This document shows, piece by piece, positions 36,649-46,490 of a stretch of DNA of 64,000 nt. A model generated the notes under the pieces. That model saw only the letters and a list, made by a program, of their open reading frames with translations. It had not been told where the DNA came from and did no database searches. Location: assembly GCF_017571495.1 (NCBI RefSeq), contig NZ_JAGETZ010000004.1, forward strand, positions 186,001 through 250,000. The letters are read 5' to 3'. Origin of the DNA: Hymenobacter negativus. GTDB taxonomy: Bacteria > Bacteroidota > Bacteroidia > Cytophagales > Hymenobacteraceae. Position 1 is the stretch's first letter. Every line of letters starts with the position of its first letter. Position numbers and translations under genes: made by a program.

Positions 36649-37626
36649 TCAACTTGTTACCTGTCGTCGTGCCAATCCTTTTTTAATGGTTTGACGCATC
36701 GGACGAGTCGCTATATATAACCCCCTACGAAGAAATAATGGCATCAAGATAGTCCAGAATCCCTTTTTATGCCAGAAAGATTTGCTTAAAATCCCAAAAG
36801 GCTTTTCGCCATAAGGATAATCAGTGATGGGAACGTAGTAGGGGAAATATTTTTCAATTATTGAGTCAATAAGCAAATCTCTAGCTTTGACCGGTATAAT
36901 ACCTTTCGCAGCCATATCGGTCAGCACACGTGGGTAGCTCTCTCCGAAGACATGGAATAGTTTAAAATCGACAACTGCTAATTGACGGCCCAAAATAAGA
37001 GGTGTAGTAATCTTCGCGTTTTCTTTTGCCTTAAATAGAGCAGGCAGGGTCCAACCTAACTGAATCAGAAAGCTTTTCTGGTAATGATAAAGTGTATCAA
37101 TACCCTCCACCAAATCCTTATTGATTATAACACCGCTGATATAAGTGAGCCAATAATGCTCCTCCTCCATCAACTTATAAGGGTCGTTATACAACTCATA
37201 ACTAAAAGCTGACTCCTTAGGCTTAAATTCATCAATTGAATTGCGATAAAAATTCGGCTTTAAAAAAAGAATCCCTAATTCATGGTTTTGCAAAAGCGGA
37301 ATAATATATTTTAACGCATTTGGCAGAAGCAAATCATCATCTGAGAAAACCCATACATATTTTGCGGTTGCCAATTCAAAGCACTTTGCAATGTTAAAAT
37401 CAGGTCCACCGTTTGTTTGATTTTCCGAATAACGCAGCTGTTTGTACTGCTCTTGAAAGCTTTCAACTATCTGCTTTGTGTGGTCAGTAGAAGCATTGTT
37501 CGAAACTAGCACCTCGACTACTTCAGCATATTCTGCAAGTTGATTAAACAGATTTTCCAAGCACAGCTTCAACAGCGGAGCACGATTGTAGGTGGGTATG
37601 CCGATAGACAGAATTGGGCGATTCAT
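36649..37626 (-). CDS. GT2 glycosyltransferase
   Basis: A 325-residue GT2 enzyme. It opens ILSIGIPTYNRAPLLKLCLENL (about 5-26), with SNNASTDHT (about 43-51) and the acidic motif VFSDDDLLLPNALKYI (about 94-109). It has no C-terminal membrane helices. The coding sequence is clearly more AT-rich and Lys/Asn-rich than its neighbours, suggesting a separate origin. It lies between rfbH and the TPP enzyme, so it may transfer the CDP-branched sugar made here (inference). Confidence 0.88.
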   Translation of the reverse strand: MNRPILSIGIPTYNRAPLLKLCLENLFNQLAEYAEVVEVLVSNNASTDHTKQIVESFQEQYKQLRYSENQTNGGPDFNIAKCFELATAKYVWVFSDDDLLLPNALKYIIPLLQNHELGILFLKPNFYRNSIDEFKPKESAFSYELYNDPYKLMEEEHYWLTYISGVIINKDLVEGIDTLYHYQKSFLIQLGWTLPALFKAKENAKITTPLILGRQLAVVDFKLFHVFGESYPRVLTDMAAKGIIPVKARDLLIDSIIEKYFPYYVPITDYPYGEKPFGILSKSFWHKKGFWTILMPLFLRRGLYIATRPMRQTIKKGLARRQVTS

Positions 37627-37736
37627 GATTTTCCACTTTATACTTGTAGCAATTCTATAGATCGACTACTACACGTCTCTTGACTAAATTTTCTTCTTTT
37701 TTAGGCAAAGCAGATTTCTTCCTATCTAAGGTTCTA

Positions 37737-39464
37737 TCAGGTTCCTTCCATTTCCAACGGCTTCACAAATGGCTCCATCTCGGTGATTGGGTGGCCAAAA
37801 GCTAGTTTGGGGTAGCAGTTGGTGTGCGAGTCGACCATGACCTGTAAAAGGGCAGGCTGCTGTGGGTCGTTCCAGAGCCAGGCGGCGGCTTCGTCGAGTT
37901 GGGCCGGGTCGCTCACGGAGAAAGCTGGGATACCGTAGGCCTCGGCAATTTTAATGAAATCCGGGGCGCTGTAGCCCCAGAATGTGCTCTGGTAGCGGCC
38001 TTCGAAATATGAATCCTGGAACTGCCGAATCATGCCCAAGCAGTTGTTGTTCACCACCACCATCTTGACGGGCAGCTTGTGGTGAGCAATGGTCTGGATT
38101 TCCTGAATGTTCATCTGGAACCCGCCATCGCCGGCAATCACCACCACCGGCTTACGGCCCGTGGCAAAGCACATACCCAGCGCAGCTGGCAAGGCATAGC
38201 CCATACTGCCCAAGCCACCCGAGGTCAGGAATAGCTGGTCGTTGGTCAGTTCCAGGCTCTGGGCGGCCCACTGCTGGTGGTTGCCCACGTCGGCCACGTA
38301 ACCGGCACCCAGGCCGGGTTTCGACAGCGCGTGCATGAATTCGTTGGGGTTGATGCCCACAATGTTGGGTTGCTCTTTGGTGTCGGCCCACTGCGTTTGC
38401 AAGTCGCGCAGCTCGGTACTCCATTCGGCGCGGGCTTCAAAATCAGCCGGGTTGTAGTAGCGGTTGGCAGCGGAGAAGAAATCTTCGAGGTCGGCTACAA
38501 TAGGGCGGCAGTCAACTACCCGGTTGTTAATTTCGGCCGGGTCGCAGTCGACGTGGTAGATGGCACGGCCCTCCTTAAAGAACTTGGTATCGGCACCGGT
38601 CTGGCGGATGTCAAGGCGTGCCCCAAGCACAAGAATGAAGTCGCTCAGGCCAATAGCCATATTGGCCCAGCGGTTTCCATAGGAACCAATGTAGCCCACG
38701 CGGAACGGGTCATCATAAGCTAGGGCATCCACGGACAGCAACGACGACACTACTGGTACTTGTACCATGTGCGTAAACTGCCGGAACGCCTCAATCTGGA
38801 ACGCGGAGCGCACGCCCCGGCCCACCAGAATCAACGGCTTTTTGGCAGCCCCTAGGGCATGAGCCAGTTCGTCGAGCACGGCTGGGGAGAGTTCATTCGT
38901 CACCCGTTCGCGAGCTACGCGCTGGAAGCCGTCAGCGGGCGGCGGGATGTCGCCGCGTTGCACGTTCATGGGAATATCAATCAGCACCGGACCTGGCCGG
39001 CCGCCAAGGGCGATGCGAAAGGCCTCTTCCAGCATTTGCGGCAGTTCCAAGGCATCTTTCACTTCGTAACAAGCCTTGCACACAGGGCGCGCCATGCTCA
39101 CAATATCGGTTTCCTGAAAGCCGAGCTGGCGGATAGCACGGTCGCCTTTCTGCTCAAACGTATTGACCTGGCCTGTGATGAACACGCCGGGCACAGTGTC
39201 GAAAAAGCAGGAAGCAATACCGGTGAGCAGGTTGGTAGCACCAGGGCCGCTGGTGGCCATGGCTACGCCCGGCACGCCAGTTACGCGCGCGTAGGCATCG
39301 GCGGCAAACGAAGCTGACTGCTCGTGGTGCATGCTCACAATGTCAATTTTCGTGAGTTGATGCATAGAGTCGAGCATGTGGGTAATCATGCCGCCCGACA
39401 TTTCAAAGACGGTATCGACGCCCTGAGCCTCTAAGAAATAGGCGATATAATCAGATGCTTTCAT
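37737..39464 (-). CDS. TPP-dependent enzyme of the acetolactate synthase family (YerE-like candidate)
   Basis: A 575-residue ThDP enzyme with three domains in standard order. The PYR domain has the catalytic Glu48 in MHHEQSASFAADAYARV and SGPGATNLLTGIA. A central domain follows, then a PP domain with the ThDP/Mg motif GDGGFQMNIQEIQTIAH and VVNNNCLGM. Ordinary acetolactate synthase sits with a small regulatory subunit and ilv genes; neither is present. This gene instead lies among CDP-sugar genes. In yersiniose synthesis, YerE (same family) adds a two-carbon acetyl unit from pyruvate to C4 of CDP-3,6-dideoxy-4-keto-glucose. That role is the best reading here, inferred from family and context. 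Confidence 0.82.
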   Translation of the reverse strand: MKASDYIAYFLEAQGVDTVFEMSGGMITHMLDSMHQLTKIDIVSMHHEQSASFAADAYARVTGVPGVAMATSGPGATNLLTGIASCFFDTVPGVFITGQVNTFEQKGDRAIRQLGFQETDIVSMARPVCKACYEVKDALELPQMLEEAFRIALGGRPGPVLIDIPMNVQRGDIPPPADGFQRVARERVTNELSPAVLDELAHALGAAKKPLILVGRGVRSAFQIEAFRQFTHMVQVPVVSSLLSVDALAYDDPFRVGYIGSYGNRWANMAIGLSDFILVLGARLDIRQTGADTKFFKEGRAIYHVDCDPAEINNRVVDCRPIVADLEDFFSAANRYYNPADFEARAEWSTELRDLQTQWADTKEQPNIVGINPNEFMHALSKPGLGAGYVADVGNHQQWAAQSLELTNDQLFLTSGGLGSMGYALPAALGMCFATGRKPVVVIAGDGGFQMNIQEIQTIAHHKLPVKMVVVNNNCLGMIRQFQDSYFEGRYQSTFWGYSAPDFIKIAEAYGIPAFSVSDPAQLDEAAAWLWNDPQQPALLQVMVDSHTNCYPKLAFGHPITEMEPFVKPLEMEGT

Positions 39465-39499
39465 ACATGAAATATAATAGGTTCAGCTTCAGCAGTTGC

Positions 39500-40420
39500 T
39501 CAGGCCGATTGTTTAACAAAGTCGATGGATGCCGTGAGGGCCGCTGGCAGCGGGGTTTGCTCAATCGGTCCAAAAGCACGCACGAACTTCTCAGAATTGC
39601 TTTCCATGTGCATTACCTGCCCGGGCCGATAGGGCAAGGCACCGTAGTTGATAGCTGTGGCTGAGCCAGTAAGTTCCTGCAATGCGTCTACGATTTTTTT
39701 CAGTGAAGTGGCATGATTAGCCCCAATATTATAGATGCCACTCAGGCCGGGCCCTGCCGGTACCGTTTGTACAATGGCGCGGGCTAGGTCCTTCACAAAT
39801 AGATAGTCGTAGCGCTGCTCGCAGCCAGTCAGATTGGGAGTTTCGTGGCGTAGCAAGCTATCGGCCACGAAAGAGACGAACCAGTGCTTATCCTCACGGG
39901 GACCGAATACTGCGAATACCCGTAACCAGTACCACTCCAAATTATTCGCCTGGCAGTAGGCTTGCACTAGGGCCAGCGTAGCCAGCTTCACGGCGCCATA
40001 AGCCGCGTTAGGTTTCGCTGGACGTGTTTCATCGATGCGCCCATCAAAAGCACCATACTCGGCCTGAGAGCCTAGAATGATGACTTTCTTGAGCGGACCT
40101 TGTGCCAGCACCTGAAGCAGCTGCATGGTGAAAGTGAGGTTGCTAAGCTGGCTTTGCCAGTCGTCGCGCTGCCCCACTCCTACCCCGAGCCATGCCGAAT
40201 GCATGAAGTATTCGGCTTGCCAGTCCAGGAGTTGCTGCTCCCAGTCGGGCGCGTCGAGGTTTATCCATGTCAGTTGGTCCTCGATGGCAGCTACCCGCCA
40301 TGGGTCGGACTGCCCTCGGCGCAGTGCGGCTACCTCATAGCCCTGGGAAACCAACTCTTCGGCCAGATATGAGCCGATGAAGCCGGTGGCCCCGGTCAGC
40401 ACTACCCGGCCCGGCTTCAC
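39500..40420 (-). CDS. NAD(P)-dependent SDR of the CDP-sugar operon (YerF/epimerase-like)
   Basis: A 306-residue extended SDR. The cofactor motif GATGFIGSYL lies near the N-terminus (about 9-18) and the catalytic YxxxK in AAYGAVKLATL (about 139-149). Start: the GTG at 40420, whose codon overlaps the stop of the CDP-glucose dehydratase gene as GTGA; the longer frame begins at a TTG inside that gene. Coupled position between the dehydratase and the YerE-like enzyme suggests it reduces the keto group of a CDP-sugar, as YerF does, or makes a paratose/abequose-type product. The two options are not separable here. Confidence 0.8.
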   Translation of the reverse strand: MKPGRVVLTGATGFIGSYLAEELVSQGYEVAALRRGQSDPWRVAAIEDQLTWINLDAPDWEQQLLDWQAEYFMHSAWLGVGVGQRDDWQSQLSNLTFTMQLLQVLAQGPLKKVIILGSQAEYGAFDGRIDETRPAKPNAAYGAVKLATLALVQAYCQANNLEWYWLRVFAVFGPREDKHWFVSFVADSLLRHETPNLTGCEQRYDYLFVKDLARAIVQTVPAGPGLSGIYNIGANHATSLKKIVDALQELTGSATAINYGALPYRPGQVMHMESNSEKFVRAFGPIEQTPLPAALTASIDFVKQSA

Positions 40421-41538
40421 GAGGCAGGGGCGCAATACGCCTCAATATCGGCTTGCACCAGCTCAGTTGCCGATTTACCACCAGCCAATGCTTTGTACCA
40501 AGCAATGGTGTTACGAATAGACTCAGCCGCGCTAAAGCGGGGGTTCCAACCCAGCTCGTTAATGGCTTTGCTGATGTCGAGCTTGAGCAAACCAGCCTCG
40601 TGGGGCTGGCCGGTCAGCGCGGGCGTTTCGTATGAACCGGTACCCCAAGCCTGCAGTGCGGTATCAGCCAAGGCGCTTACGGGTAGGGTGTCCTGCAGGT
40701 GAGGGCCGAAATTCCAGGCGCCGGTGTACTTTACGGGCACAGCAGCGAGGCGCACGCCCAGCAGCAAATAGCCACCAATGGGCTCCAGCACGTGCTGCCA
40801 CGGACGCACGGCAAAGGGATTGCGCACCTGTACAGGCTGCCCTTGGCCAAGTGCCCGCACGATGTCGGGGATGATGCGGTCCTTAGCCCAGTCGCCGCCG
40901 CCGATGACGTTGCCGGCACGGCCCACAGCGACACCTTTGCGATGCTGTTCGTAGTTGGCAGGGTTGAAGAAGGATTGAGCGTAGCAATTAATTACCAGCT
41001 CGGCGCAAGCCTTGCTGGCGCTGTAGGGGTCGTAACCACCCAGACGGTCGGTTTCGCGGTAAGGGTACACCCACTCTTGGTTCTCGTACACCTTGTCGGT
41101 GGTAATAAGGACAACGGTGCAAGGCTTTTCCAGGCGCCGCACGGTGTCGAGCAGATTGGCTGTGCCGATGGCGTTGGTAGCGAAGGTTTCGACTGGAATA
41201 TCGTAGGACAGGCGCACCAACGGCTGCGCAGCCAAATGGAAAATAAAGTCGGGCTGAAAATCCAGCACGGCGTTTTCTAGTGTAGCACGTTCGCTGAGGT
41301 CAGCAATCACGGACTCACACAGCGTATCTCCGCCGAGCAGAGCATACAGGCTAGGCTCAGTTTCGGGGGCCAGCGCGTAGCCTTTCACCTGGGCACCTAA
41401 CTGATGCAGCCAAGCCAGCATCCAAGCGCCTTTGAAGCCGGTGTGCCCGGTCAGGAATACTTTTTTACCTGCGTAGGTGTCGCGCAGTTCGGCCCAGTTC
41501 AGACCTGTGGCCAAGGTTTGAGCAGCAGTGCTTACCAT
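40417..41538 (-). CDS. rfbG: CDP-glucose 4,6-dehydratase
   Basis: From the ATG at 41538, 373 residues. It is an SDR with the CDP-glucose dehydratase form of the NAD motif, [11 protein letters not shown] (about 31-41), and the catalytic [14 protein letters not shown] (about 158-171). It turns CDP-glucose into CDP-6-deoxy-4-keto-glucose, the substrate of RfbH. The start overlaps the cytidylyltransferase stop by 7 bp and its own stop overlaps the next GTG start. This makes a tightly coupled unit: rfbF, rfbG, SDR, TPP enzyme. A longer frame starting at a TTG (41568) was rejected. Confidence 0.95.
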   Translation of the reverse strand: MVSTAAQTLATGLNWAELRDTYAGKKVFLTGHTGFKGAWMLAWLHQLGAQVKGYALAPETEPSLYALLGGDTLCESVIADLSERATLENAVLDFQPDFIFHLAAQPLVRLSYDIPVETFATNAIGTANLLDTVRRLEKPCTVVLITTDKVYENQEWVYPYRETDRLGGYDPYSASKACAELVINCYAQSFFNPANYEQHRKGVAVGRAGNVIGGGDWAKDRIIPDIVRALGQGQPVQVRNPFAVRPWQHVLEPIGGYLLLGVRLAAVPVKYTGAWNFGPHLQDTLPVSALADTALQAWGTGSYETPALTGQPHEAGLLKLDISKAINELGWNPRFSAAESIRNTIAWYKALAGGKSATELVQADIEAYCAPAS

Positions 41539-42305
41539 ATTTTCCAGGGGGCTTGCTTGCTGGTCCAAGCGGTGTCGAGCTCCACCTTGTCACGGAGCGT
41601 GTCCATTGGCTTCCAAAAACCGTGGTGCTTGTAGGCGTGCATCTGGCCGTCGCGGGCAATACCTTCCATTGGGCCGCGCTCCCAGATAGTGGAGTCGCCT
41701 TCGGTGATGTAATCCAGCACCCCCGGCTCGCACACGAAGAAGCCACCGTTAATCCAGGCGCCATCGCCTTTGGGCTTTTCAGCGAAGGAATGAATGGCAT
41801 CGTCCGGGCCCAGGTCGAGGGCGCCGAAGCGGCCGCTGGGCTGCACAGCGGTTACGGTACAGAGCTTGCCCTGAGCTTTGTGATACTCTACCGATTCGCG
41901 GATGTTGACGTTGGAAACGCCATCGCCATAGGTAAGTAGGAAGGGCTCGTTGTTGAGGTGGGACTGCACGCGCTTGAGACGGCCACCGGTCATAGTCTCT
42001 AGGCCGGTGTCAACCAGTGTGATATTCCAAGGTTCGGCGTAGCTGTCGTGCACCTTCAGGGAATTTTCCTTTAGGTTGATGGTGACGTCCGACTTGTGCA
42101 GGAAGTAGTTAGCGAAGTATTCTTTGATAACGTAGCCTTTATAACCCAGGCAGATAACAAAGTCATTGTAGCCGTGCGCCGAATAGATTTTCATGATGTG
42201 CCACAGGATGGGCATATCGCCAATTTCGACCATTGGCTTGGGTTTGAGCACGGTTTCTTCGGAGAGACGGGTACCGAGGCCGCCCGCTAGAATGACTACT
42301 TTCAC
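41532..42305 (-). CDS. rfbF: glucose-1-phosphate cytidylyltransferase
   Basis: A 257-residue nucleotidyltransferase that makes CDP-glucose from CTP and glucose-1-phosphate, the entry to CDP-3,6-dideoxyhexoses. The N-terminal motif [13 protein letters not shown] (about 6-18) and [13 protein letters not shown] (about 22-34) are diagnostic. Later signatures include [27 protein letters not shown] and [14 protein letters not shown]. The start is a GTG at 42305, required because the conserved KVVILAGG sequence begins right there. A TACCTTTG -7 element lies about 60 bp upstream. First gene of the CDP-sugar operon. Confidence 0.97.
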   Translation of the reverse strand: MKVVILAGGLGTRLSEETVLKPKPMVEIGDMPILWHIMKIYSAHGYNDFVICLGYKGYVIKEYFANYFLHKSDVTINLKENSLKVHDSYAEPWNITLVDTGLETMTGGRLKRVQSHLNNEPFLLTYGDGVSNVNIRESVEYHKAQGKLCTVTAVQPSGRFGALDLGPDDAIHSFAEKPKGDGAWINGGFFVCEPGVLDYITEGDSTIWERGPMEGIARDGQMHAYKHHGFWKPMDTLRDKVELDTAWTSKQAPWKIW

Positions 42306-42365
42306 TGGGTAAATTTTAAGGGCTTACTATTATTAAAAAGAGGACAATTTTCCGTTAACTAGAGT

Positions 42366-42373
42366 CAAAGGTA
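42366..42373 (-). promoter_or_regulatory. -7 promoter element (TAnnTTTG) of the CDP-sugar operon
   Basis: The minus strand reads TACCTTTG 61 bp upstream of the rfbF GTG start. Exact -7 match; no clear -33. Confidence 0.45.
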
Positions 42374-42417
42374 AGGCCTAACTATAGAATGAGAGCTACG
42401 CTAGGTACTCTTAACCG

Positions 42418-43614
42418 TTACTTAATGGAGACTTTGGCGGGTAATAAATTCTTTTCTTCAAGCGCTTGCCATAAGCTACTGGCCCAATGGTCCCAGTTCA
42501 GTAAGGCTTCGTACTGTGCCCGGCTCTGCTTGCGCAGGTGCTGGTAGAGCGCAGGGTCGGCCAAAATTTTTTGCATCTGGGTGGCAAAGTCCTCGCCCGT
42601 GGCGGCCAGGGGCAACATGTAGCCGTTCACGCCGGGCTGCACGAAGCTGGCAATACCGCCTACGTCGGTGGTAAATACGGGCAAACCGAAGGAATTGGCA
42701 TCACAGAAGGCAATGGCCGCACACTCGGCCCGCGAGGGCAGCAGGAAGAAATCAGCCGTACTGAACAGCTCATGCAACTGGTCGCGGTCAGCGGGCACGC
42801 CCATGTTTAGAAACGGGATGGTGCGGAAGCCGGGGTTAGTATAATTTTCAGGGTCTGGCGGGCGGCAGCCTACTACTGTGAGGGTAGCTGGGATGCCGCG
42901 CTTTTGCAGCGCCAACATGGTATCGTAGGCAATCGCGCCGCCTTTACGCCCCCATTCGCCGCCGAGCAGAAACAGCCGGCAGCTGCCGTCCGGTGCGGGC
43001 GTGTAGTGCTGCGCTTGCTCGCGGGTAGGCGGGTCGGGGTAATTGGAGCCGAAGGGAATGACTACGATTTTATCAACAGGCGTACCGTAATCTTCCCGGG
43101 CCGACTGCGCGGCCCAATCAGAAGAATAGCACACGAGGCTGGCCATATTGAGCGCCCGCTTCTCGATATAGTTGAGCTCCTTTTTGCTTACTGGCAGCAA
43201 CTGCGACAAACCGGGATAGAAATCGATGAGCTGGTTGAGCGTAGAGTCTTCGATGTACACCACCGGCACGTCGGTGCGCAGGTAGGCAATTTCGGTGAAG
43301 GAGGCCGGGGCCACCAGCAAATCAAAATGCTGCTTGGCTAGCTTACGGCCGAAAATGCGAGCGTACCAGCGCGAAATGAACACACTCCAGGAATAGTGGT
43401 AGCGCTTGCCAGTCAGAGGTTTCAGAATCCAGTTGTTGAGGCGGTCGCCCAAGGCGAAGGGCACGCGCAACGTGACGGGACCCAAGGCCACGACCTCGCC
43501 TATATTGCGCTCCAAGGCTTTAAAAATGGAATAATGCACGCCCGACCAGGAACGTCGGTTCAGCGGGTCGGTGCTGGATATGAAGCCAATACGCAGGCGT
43601 TTGCCAGTTATCAT
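42418..43614 (-). CDS. GT4-type glycosyltransferase
   Basis: From the ATG at 43614, 398 residues of a GT-B glycosyltransferase. The N-terminal domain opens with RLRIGFISSTDPLNRRSWSG. The donor domain has RLFLLGGEWGRKGGAIAYDTML (about 210-231) and the EX7E-like region PSRAECAAIAFCDANSFGLPVF (about 295-316), then GGIASFVQPGVNGYMLPL. The frame actually begins one codon earlier at GTG; the ATG is preferred. It lies just upstream of the CDP-sugar operon on the same strand. Its substrate is unknown. Confidence 0.87.
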   Translation of the reverse strand: MITGKRLRIGFISSTDPLNRRSWSGVHYSIFKALERNIGEVVALGPVTLRVPFALGDRLNNWILKPLTGKRYHYSWSVFISRWYARIFGRKLAKQHFDLLVAPASFTEIAYLRTDVPVVYIEDSTLNQLIDFYPGLSQLLPVSKKELNYIEKRALNMASLVCYSSDWAAQSAREDYGTPVDKIVVIPFGSNYPDPPTREQAQHYTPAPDGSCRLFLLGGEWGRKGGAIAYDTMLALQKRGIPATLTVVGCRPPDPENYTNPGFRTIPFLNMGVPADRDQLHELFSTADFFLLPSRAECAAIAFCDANSFGLPVFTTDVGGIASFVQPGVNGYMLPLAATGEDFATQMQKILADPALYQHLRKQSRAQYEALLNWDHWASSLWQALEEKNLLPAKVSIK

Positions 43615-43668
43615 CACAAATAGAATAATGGGTTAGCCCTAGAGTGAGCCTTGGTTTGAGTGCGCAGG

Positions 43669-44622
43669 TTATTTGTCCGCCGGCACCCGCGTGTAGTTCT
43701 TCACATACCAGTCCCAGGTTTGGCGTAGGGCCTCCGCGAACGACTGGCAGGGCTTCCAACCGGTGTGGTTGTAAATTTTACTGATGTCGAGCACATTCAT
43801 CTTCACGTCGAACGGCCGTTCGGGCAAGATACGGATTTGGGGGGTGATGCCCTGAGCGCGTGCCAGGGGCAGCAACAGGTTTACCACCTGGCGGTTGCTG
43901 TGGCCTTCGCCACTGCCGATGTTATAGATTTCGCCCGGCTGACCGTCTACCAACGCGGCCACAATGCCGCTGGCCATGTCGCGCAGGTGCAGGTAGTCGC
44001 GAACGGTGCCCTCAGTACCGAAGATGTCGATGGTACGCCCGTCAAGCAGCGAAGCTATAGCCGTACCCACAAACCCCTGCCCGGCGTACACCCGCTGGCC
44101 TTCGCCGAATGCATTGGCTGGCCGTACGCACACCACAGGCAGCTTATTCATGTGATAGTACATATGGGCGTACTTCTCAATAGCCAGTTTGGTGATGCCG
44201 TAGGGCGAAATCGGGTTGGTGGGGTGGTCCTCGTTCAAGGGCATCACATCGGCGGGTCCGTACACAGTGCCACCTGACGATACCCACACAAACTTGCGCA
44301 AAGGGAGCTTGGCCGCCTGCTCAAACAGCCGCACGGCTTCGGGCAGGTTGACCAGAATATCATTCACAGGATTCTGAAAGCTGGTGCCAGGCACCGTAGC
44401 ATAAGCCAGGTCAATCACCTCATCCACAGCACCAAGCGTTTCTATCAACCGCTCAGTAGTTGTGTTGGGGGGGTGCTGGATGTAGCGCACGGTGGGTGCT
44501 AGGTGCTGGGCCTCATCTTCTCGGCCTACCACCACTACTGAGCGGTCGCCCCGGCGCAGCAGCTCACCGACCACAATTCGCCCAATAAACCCAGCTCCAC
44601 CTATGACACAAGTAGTTATCAT
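43669..44622 (-). CDS. NAD-dependent epimerase (GalE-like SDR)
   Basis: From the ATG at 44622, 317 residues. Extended SDR with GGAGFIGRIV (about 8-17), VWVSSGGTVYGP with the catalytic Ser, and YxxxK in PYGITKLAIEKY (about 141-152). The C-terminal lid resembles UDP-glucose 4-epimerases (GQRVYAGQGFVGTAIASLL). Likely a UDP- or other NDP-sugar epimerase feeding the locus; no decisive residue for substrate choice could be read. A longer frame from 44682 adds 20 unconserved residues. Next to it, on the far side, an IS relic begins. Confidence 0.82.
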   Translation of the reverse strand: MITTCVIGGAGFIGRIVVGELLRRGDRSVVVVGREDEAQHLAPTVRYIQHPPNTTTERLIETLGAVDEVIDLAYATVPGTSFQNPVNDILVNLPEAVRLFEQAAKLPLRKFVWVSSGGTVYGPADVMPLNEDHPTNPISPYGITKLAIEKYAHMYYHMNKLPVVCVRPANAFGEGQRVYAGQGFVGTAIASLLDGRTIDIFGTEGTVRDYLHLRDMASGIVAALVDGQPGEIYNIGSGEGHSNRQVVNLLLPLARAQGITPQIRILPERPFDVKMNVLDISKIYNHTGWKPCQSFAEALRQTWDWYVKNYTRVPADK

Positions 44623-45510
44623 GTTAAAATCAATTATTTCAGTCAGCGCACCACAGCGTACCACGATGCGTTTAGAAAGCAAAGTTCGTCCATTATCAGC
44701 AGTTGGATAGCAGTTACATGCTTTGTGTTGGCAATATTCCTGTCAACTACTTGTTCTCAGATTTGGCAAGTAAGGGCCTTCTTGCTTCATTCTGGCTGAG
44801 AATATTTGTGCCGTACCAGCAACTTGGATATTAAAAATAAGCTTATTGTATAAATTGTTTCTATATTATTATCAATAACCTCCTCGCATTTACTGGGCCA
44901 GTTAGAAGTAGCGCATCAGGCGTTCTAAATCTCGACCGCAGTGGCGGCAGCCACCACCTCATCGCGTGTTAAATTCTGCAACGCACTGTGCGACCGGAAG
45001 CCATTGAAGTGGTCTAGCTAAGCCGGACAGAGTTGGGACGTTGTTTGAAGATGGATTTCGAAGTGGTTGGGTGAGCAGTAGCCGAGCGCGGAGTGGCACC
45101 GCTCGGCATTCTAGTAGGCCACGTGGTGGCTGATTTCGAGCTTGGCCTCGGCCAGGCCGGGGAAGCAGCCGCCGTCGAGCAGTTCGGCTTTGAAGCGGCT
45201 CTCGCTGGCCAGACGCAGGGCCTCGGCCTTAGATGCCTCTTCGTATTGTACGCCGTTTATCGGGCGACGCCCCGCTGGTTTTGGTTGCCATAACAGTAGA
45301 AATATACGCCCTGCTTCTGTCCGCAGTGCCTAGGCCACATCACTACCAAAGCTTACATGGACAAACGCCCGAATAAGTTTTTGGCCAAACTCCTTTCAAC
45401 TACCATCCTATGACTTAATACATCCCGTTAAAGTATCCTGGTTTTGTAGAGTAATACAGTTGTAGGCAGGAATAATACATGGGTAATAGGCGATGAATGA
45501 CTAATATTGC
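44623..45510. other. 888-bp gene-free stretch with IS relics
   Basis: Besides the two transposase fragments (44925-45260) I see no gene. 44623-44924 is AT-rich. 45261-45510 should hold the promoter of the GT2 gene at 45511, but no exact TAnnTTTG was found. Confidence 0.5.
44925..45260 (-). mobile_element. two C-terminal fragments of IS3-family transposases
   Basis: On the minus strand, the frame ending at 45018 encodes SRFKAELLDGGCFPGLAEA and, after an in-frame TAG at 45111-45113, NAERCHSALGYCSPNHFE, the C-terminus of an IS3-type DDE transposase. Immediately after it, 44925-45017 encodes LDHFNGFRSHSALQNLT, the C-terminus of a second IS3-like transposase. Both are broken; no complete element or terminal repeats were found. 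They fill part of the 888-bp gap before the plus-strand GT2+GNAT pair. Confidence 0.7.
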
Positions 45511-46485
45511 ATGCTTATTCCCATTGCTTTGATGCTTAACCTGACTGTTGCTAATGCGCCCTTTCTATCTATTGTCAGCCCTGTATATCGGGCTGAGCAG
45601 CTAATTGATGAACTAATACGGCGAATTCAACAGTCCATTGAACCTATCACGGAAAACTATGAAATAGTGCTGGTAGATGACAGAGGGCCGGACAATTCTT
45701 GGGGTCGCATTGTGGCACAAGCCAATCGGGATTCTCGTATCAAGGGCGTTCGGCTGAGCCGCAATTTTGGACAACACCGCGCAATAACAGCCGGCTTGGA
45801 GCATGCAAAGGGCGAATGGGTAGTGGTGATGGACTGCGACTTACAGGACCAACCTGAAGAGATTCCCAAATTATTAGCCGAAGCACAAGAAGGAAATGAC
45901 ATTGTTTTTGCACGGCGCGTTGACCGCCAAGACACTGCACTTAAGCGCTTCTCATCATGGTCGTTTTATCGCATGCTCTCCTACCTTACCGAAACCAAGC
46001 AGGACCCCGCCATTGCTAATTTCGGCATCTATCACCGCAAAGTGATAGATGCTGTACTCAGCCTACGCGAAAGCATCCGATATTTTCCCACAATGGTGCG
46101 CTGGGTTGGTTTCCGCACATCGGCCGTAGCCGTCGAACATGCCGAACGGTCGGAAGGTACTAGTAGCTACAACTTCAAACGGTTACTCTATCTAGCACTC
46201 GATATCATTTTGGCTTATTCTGATAAACCCTTACGTCTAGCAGTAAAATTGGGTCTGGGAATTTCAGTAATGGCTTTTATAATGGTATTGATTATGTTAT
46301 ACCGCTTTGCTACAGGTCAGATTGTAGTGCTTGGCTATACCAGCCTCATTATTTCAGTATGGTTTTTCTCGGGACTTTTACTCTCTGTATTGGGCGTAGT
46401 GGGCTTGTACGTAGGGAAAGTATTTGAACAAGTAAAAAATCGACCATTGTATTTAGTTGACCTCGCCATAAATCTGGACGCCTAA
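45511..46485 (+). CDS. polyprenyl-phosphate glycosyltransferase, GT2 (ArnC-like)
   Basis: A 324-residue GT2 enzyme with two C-terminal membrane helices (about residues 245-268 and 275-302). GT-A motifs: FLSIVSPVYRAEQLIDELI (about 18-36), VDDRGPDNSW and the acidic motif MDCDLQDQPEEIP (about 108-120). RYFPTMVRWVGFRTSAV (about 188-204) is shared with the pseudogene at 21.8-22.3 kb, its close paralogue. It lies 5 bp before a WecD-like acetyltransferase gene, and the pair runs against all surrounding genes. The start could also be the ATG at 45532, giving a more usual N-terminus. Confidence 0.88.
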   Translation: MLIPIALMLNLTVANAPFLSIVSPVYRAEQLIDELIRRIQQSIEPITENYEIVLVDDRGPDNSWGRIVAQANRDSRIKGVRLSRNFGQHRAITAGLEHAKGEWVVVMDCDLQDQPEEIPKLLAEAQEGNDIVFARRVDRQDTALKRFSSWSFYRMLSYLTETKQDPAIANFGIYHRKVIDAVLSLRESIRYFPTMVRWVGFRTSAVAVEHAERSEGTSSYNFKRLLYLALDIILAYSDKPLRLAVKLGLGISVMAFIMVLIMLYRFATGQIVVLGYTSLIISVWFFSGLLLSVLGVVGLYVGKVFEQVKNRPLYLVDLAINLDA

Positions 46486-46490
46486 TACGT

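Noticed and set aside
37737..39464. Reading the TPP enzyme as ordinary acetolactate synthase for branched-chain amino acids
   Set aside because: No small regulatory subunit or other ilv/leu genes nearby, and the gene sits among CDP-sugar genes; kept as an alternative only.
45093..45293. 66-codon plus-strand frame
   Set aside because: It is the antisense of an IS3 transposase fragment.
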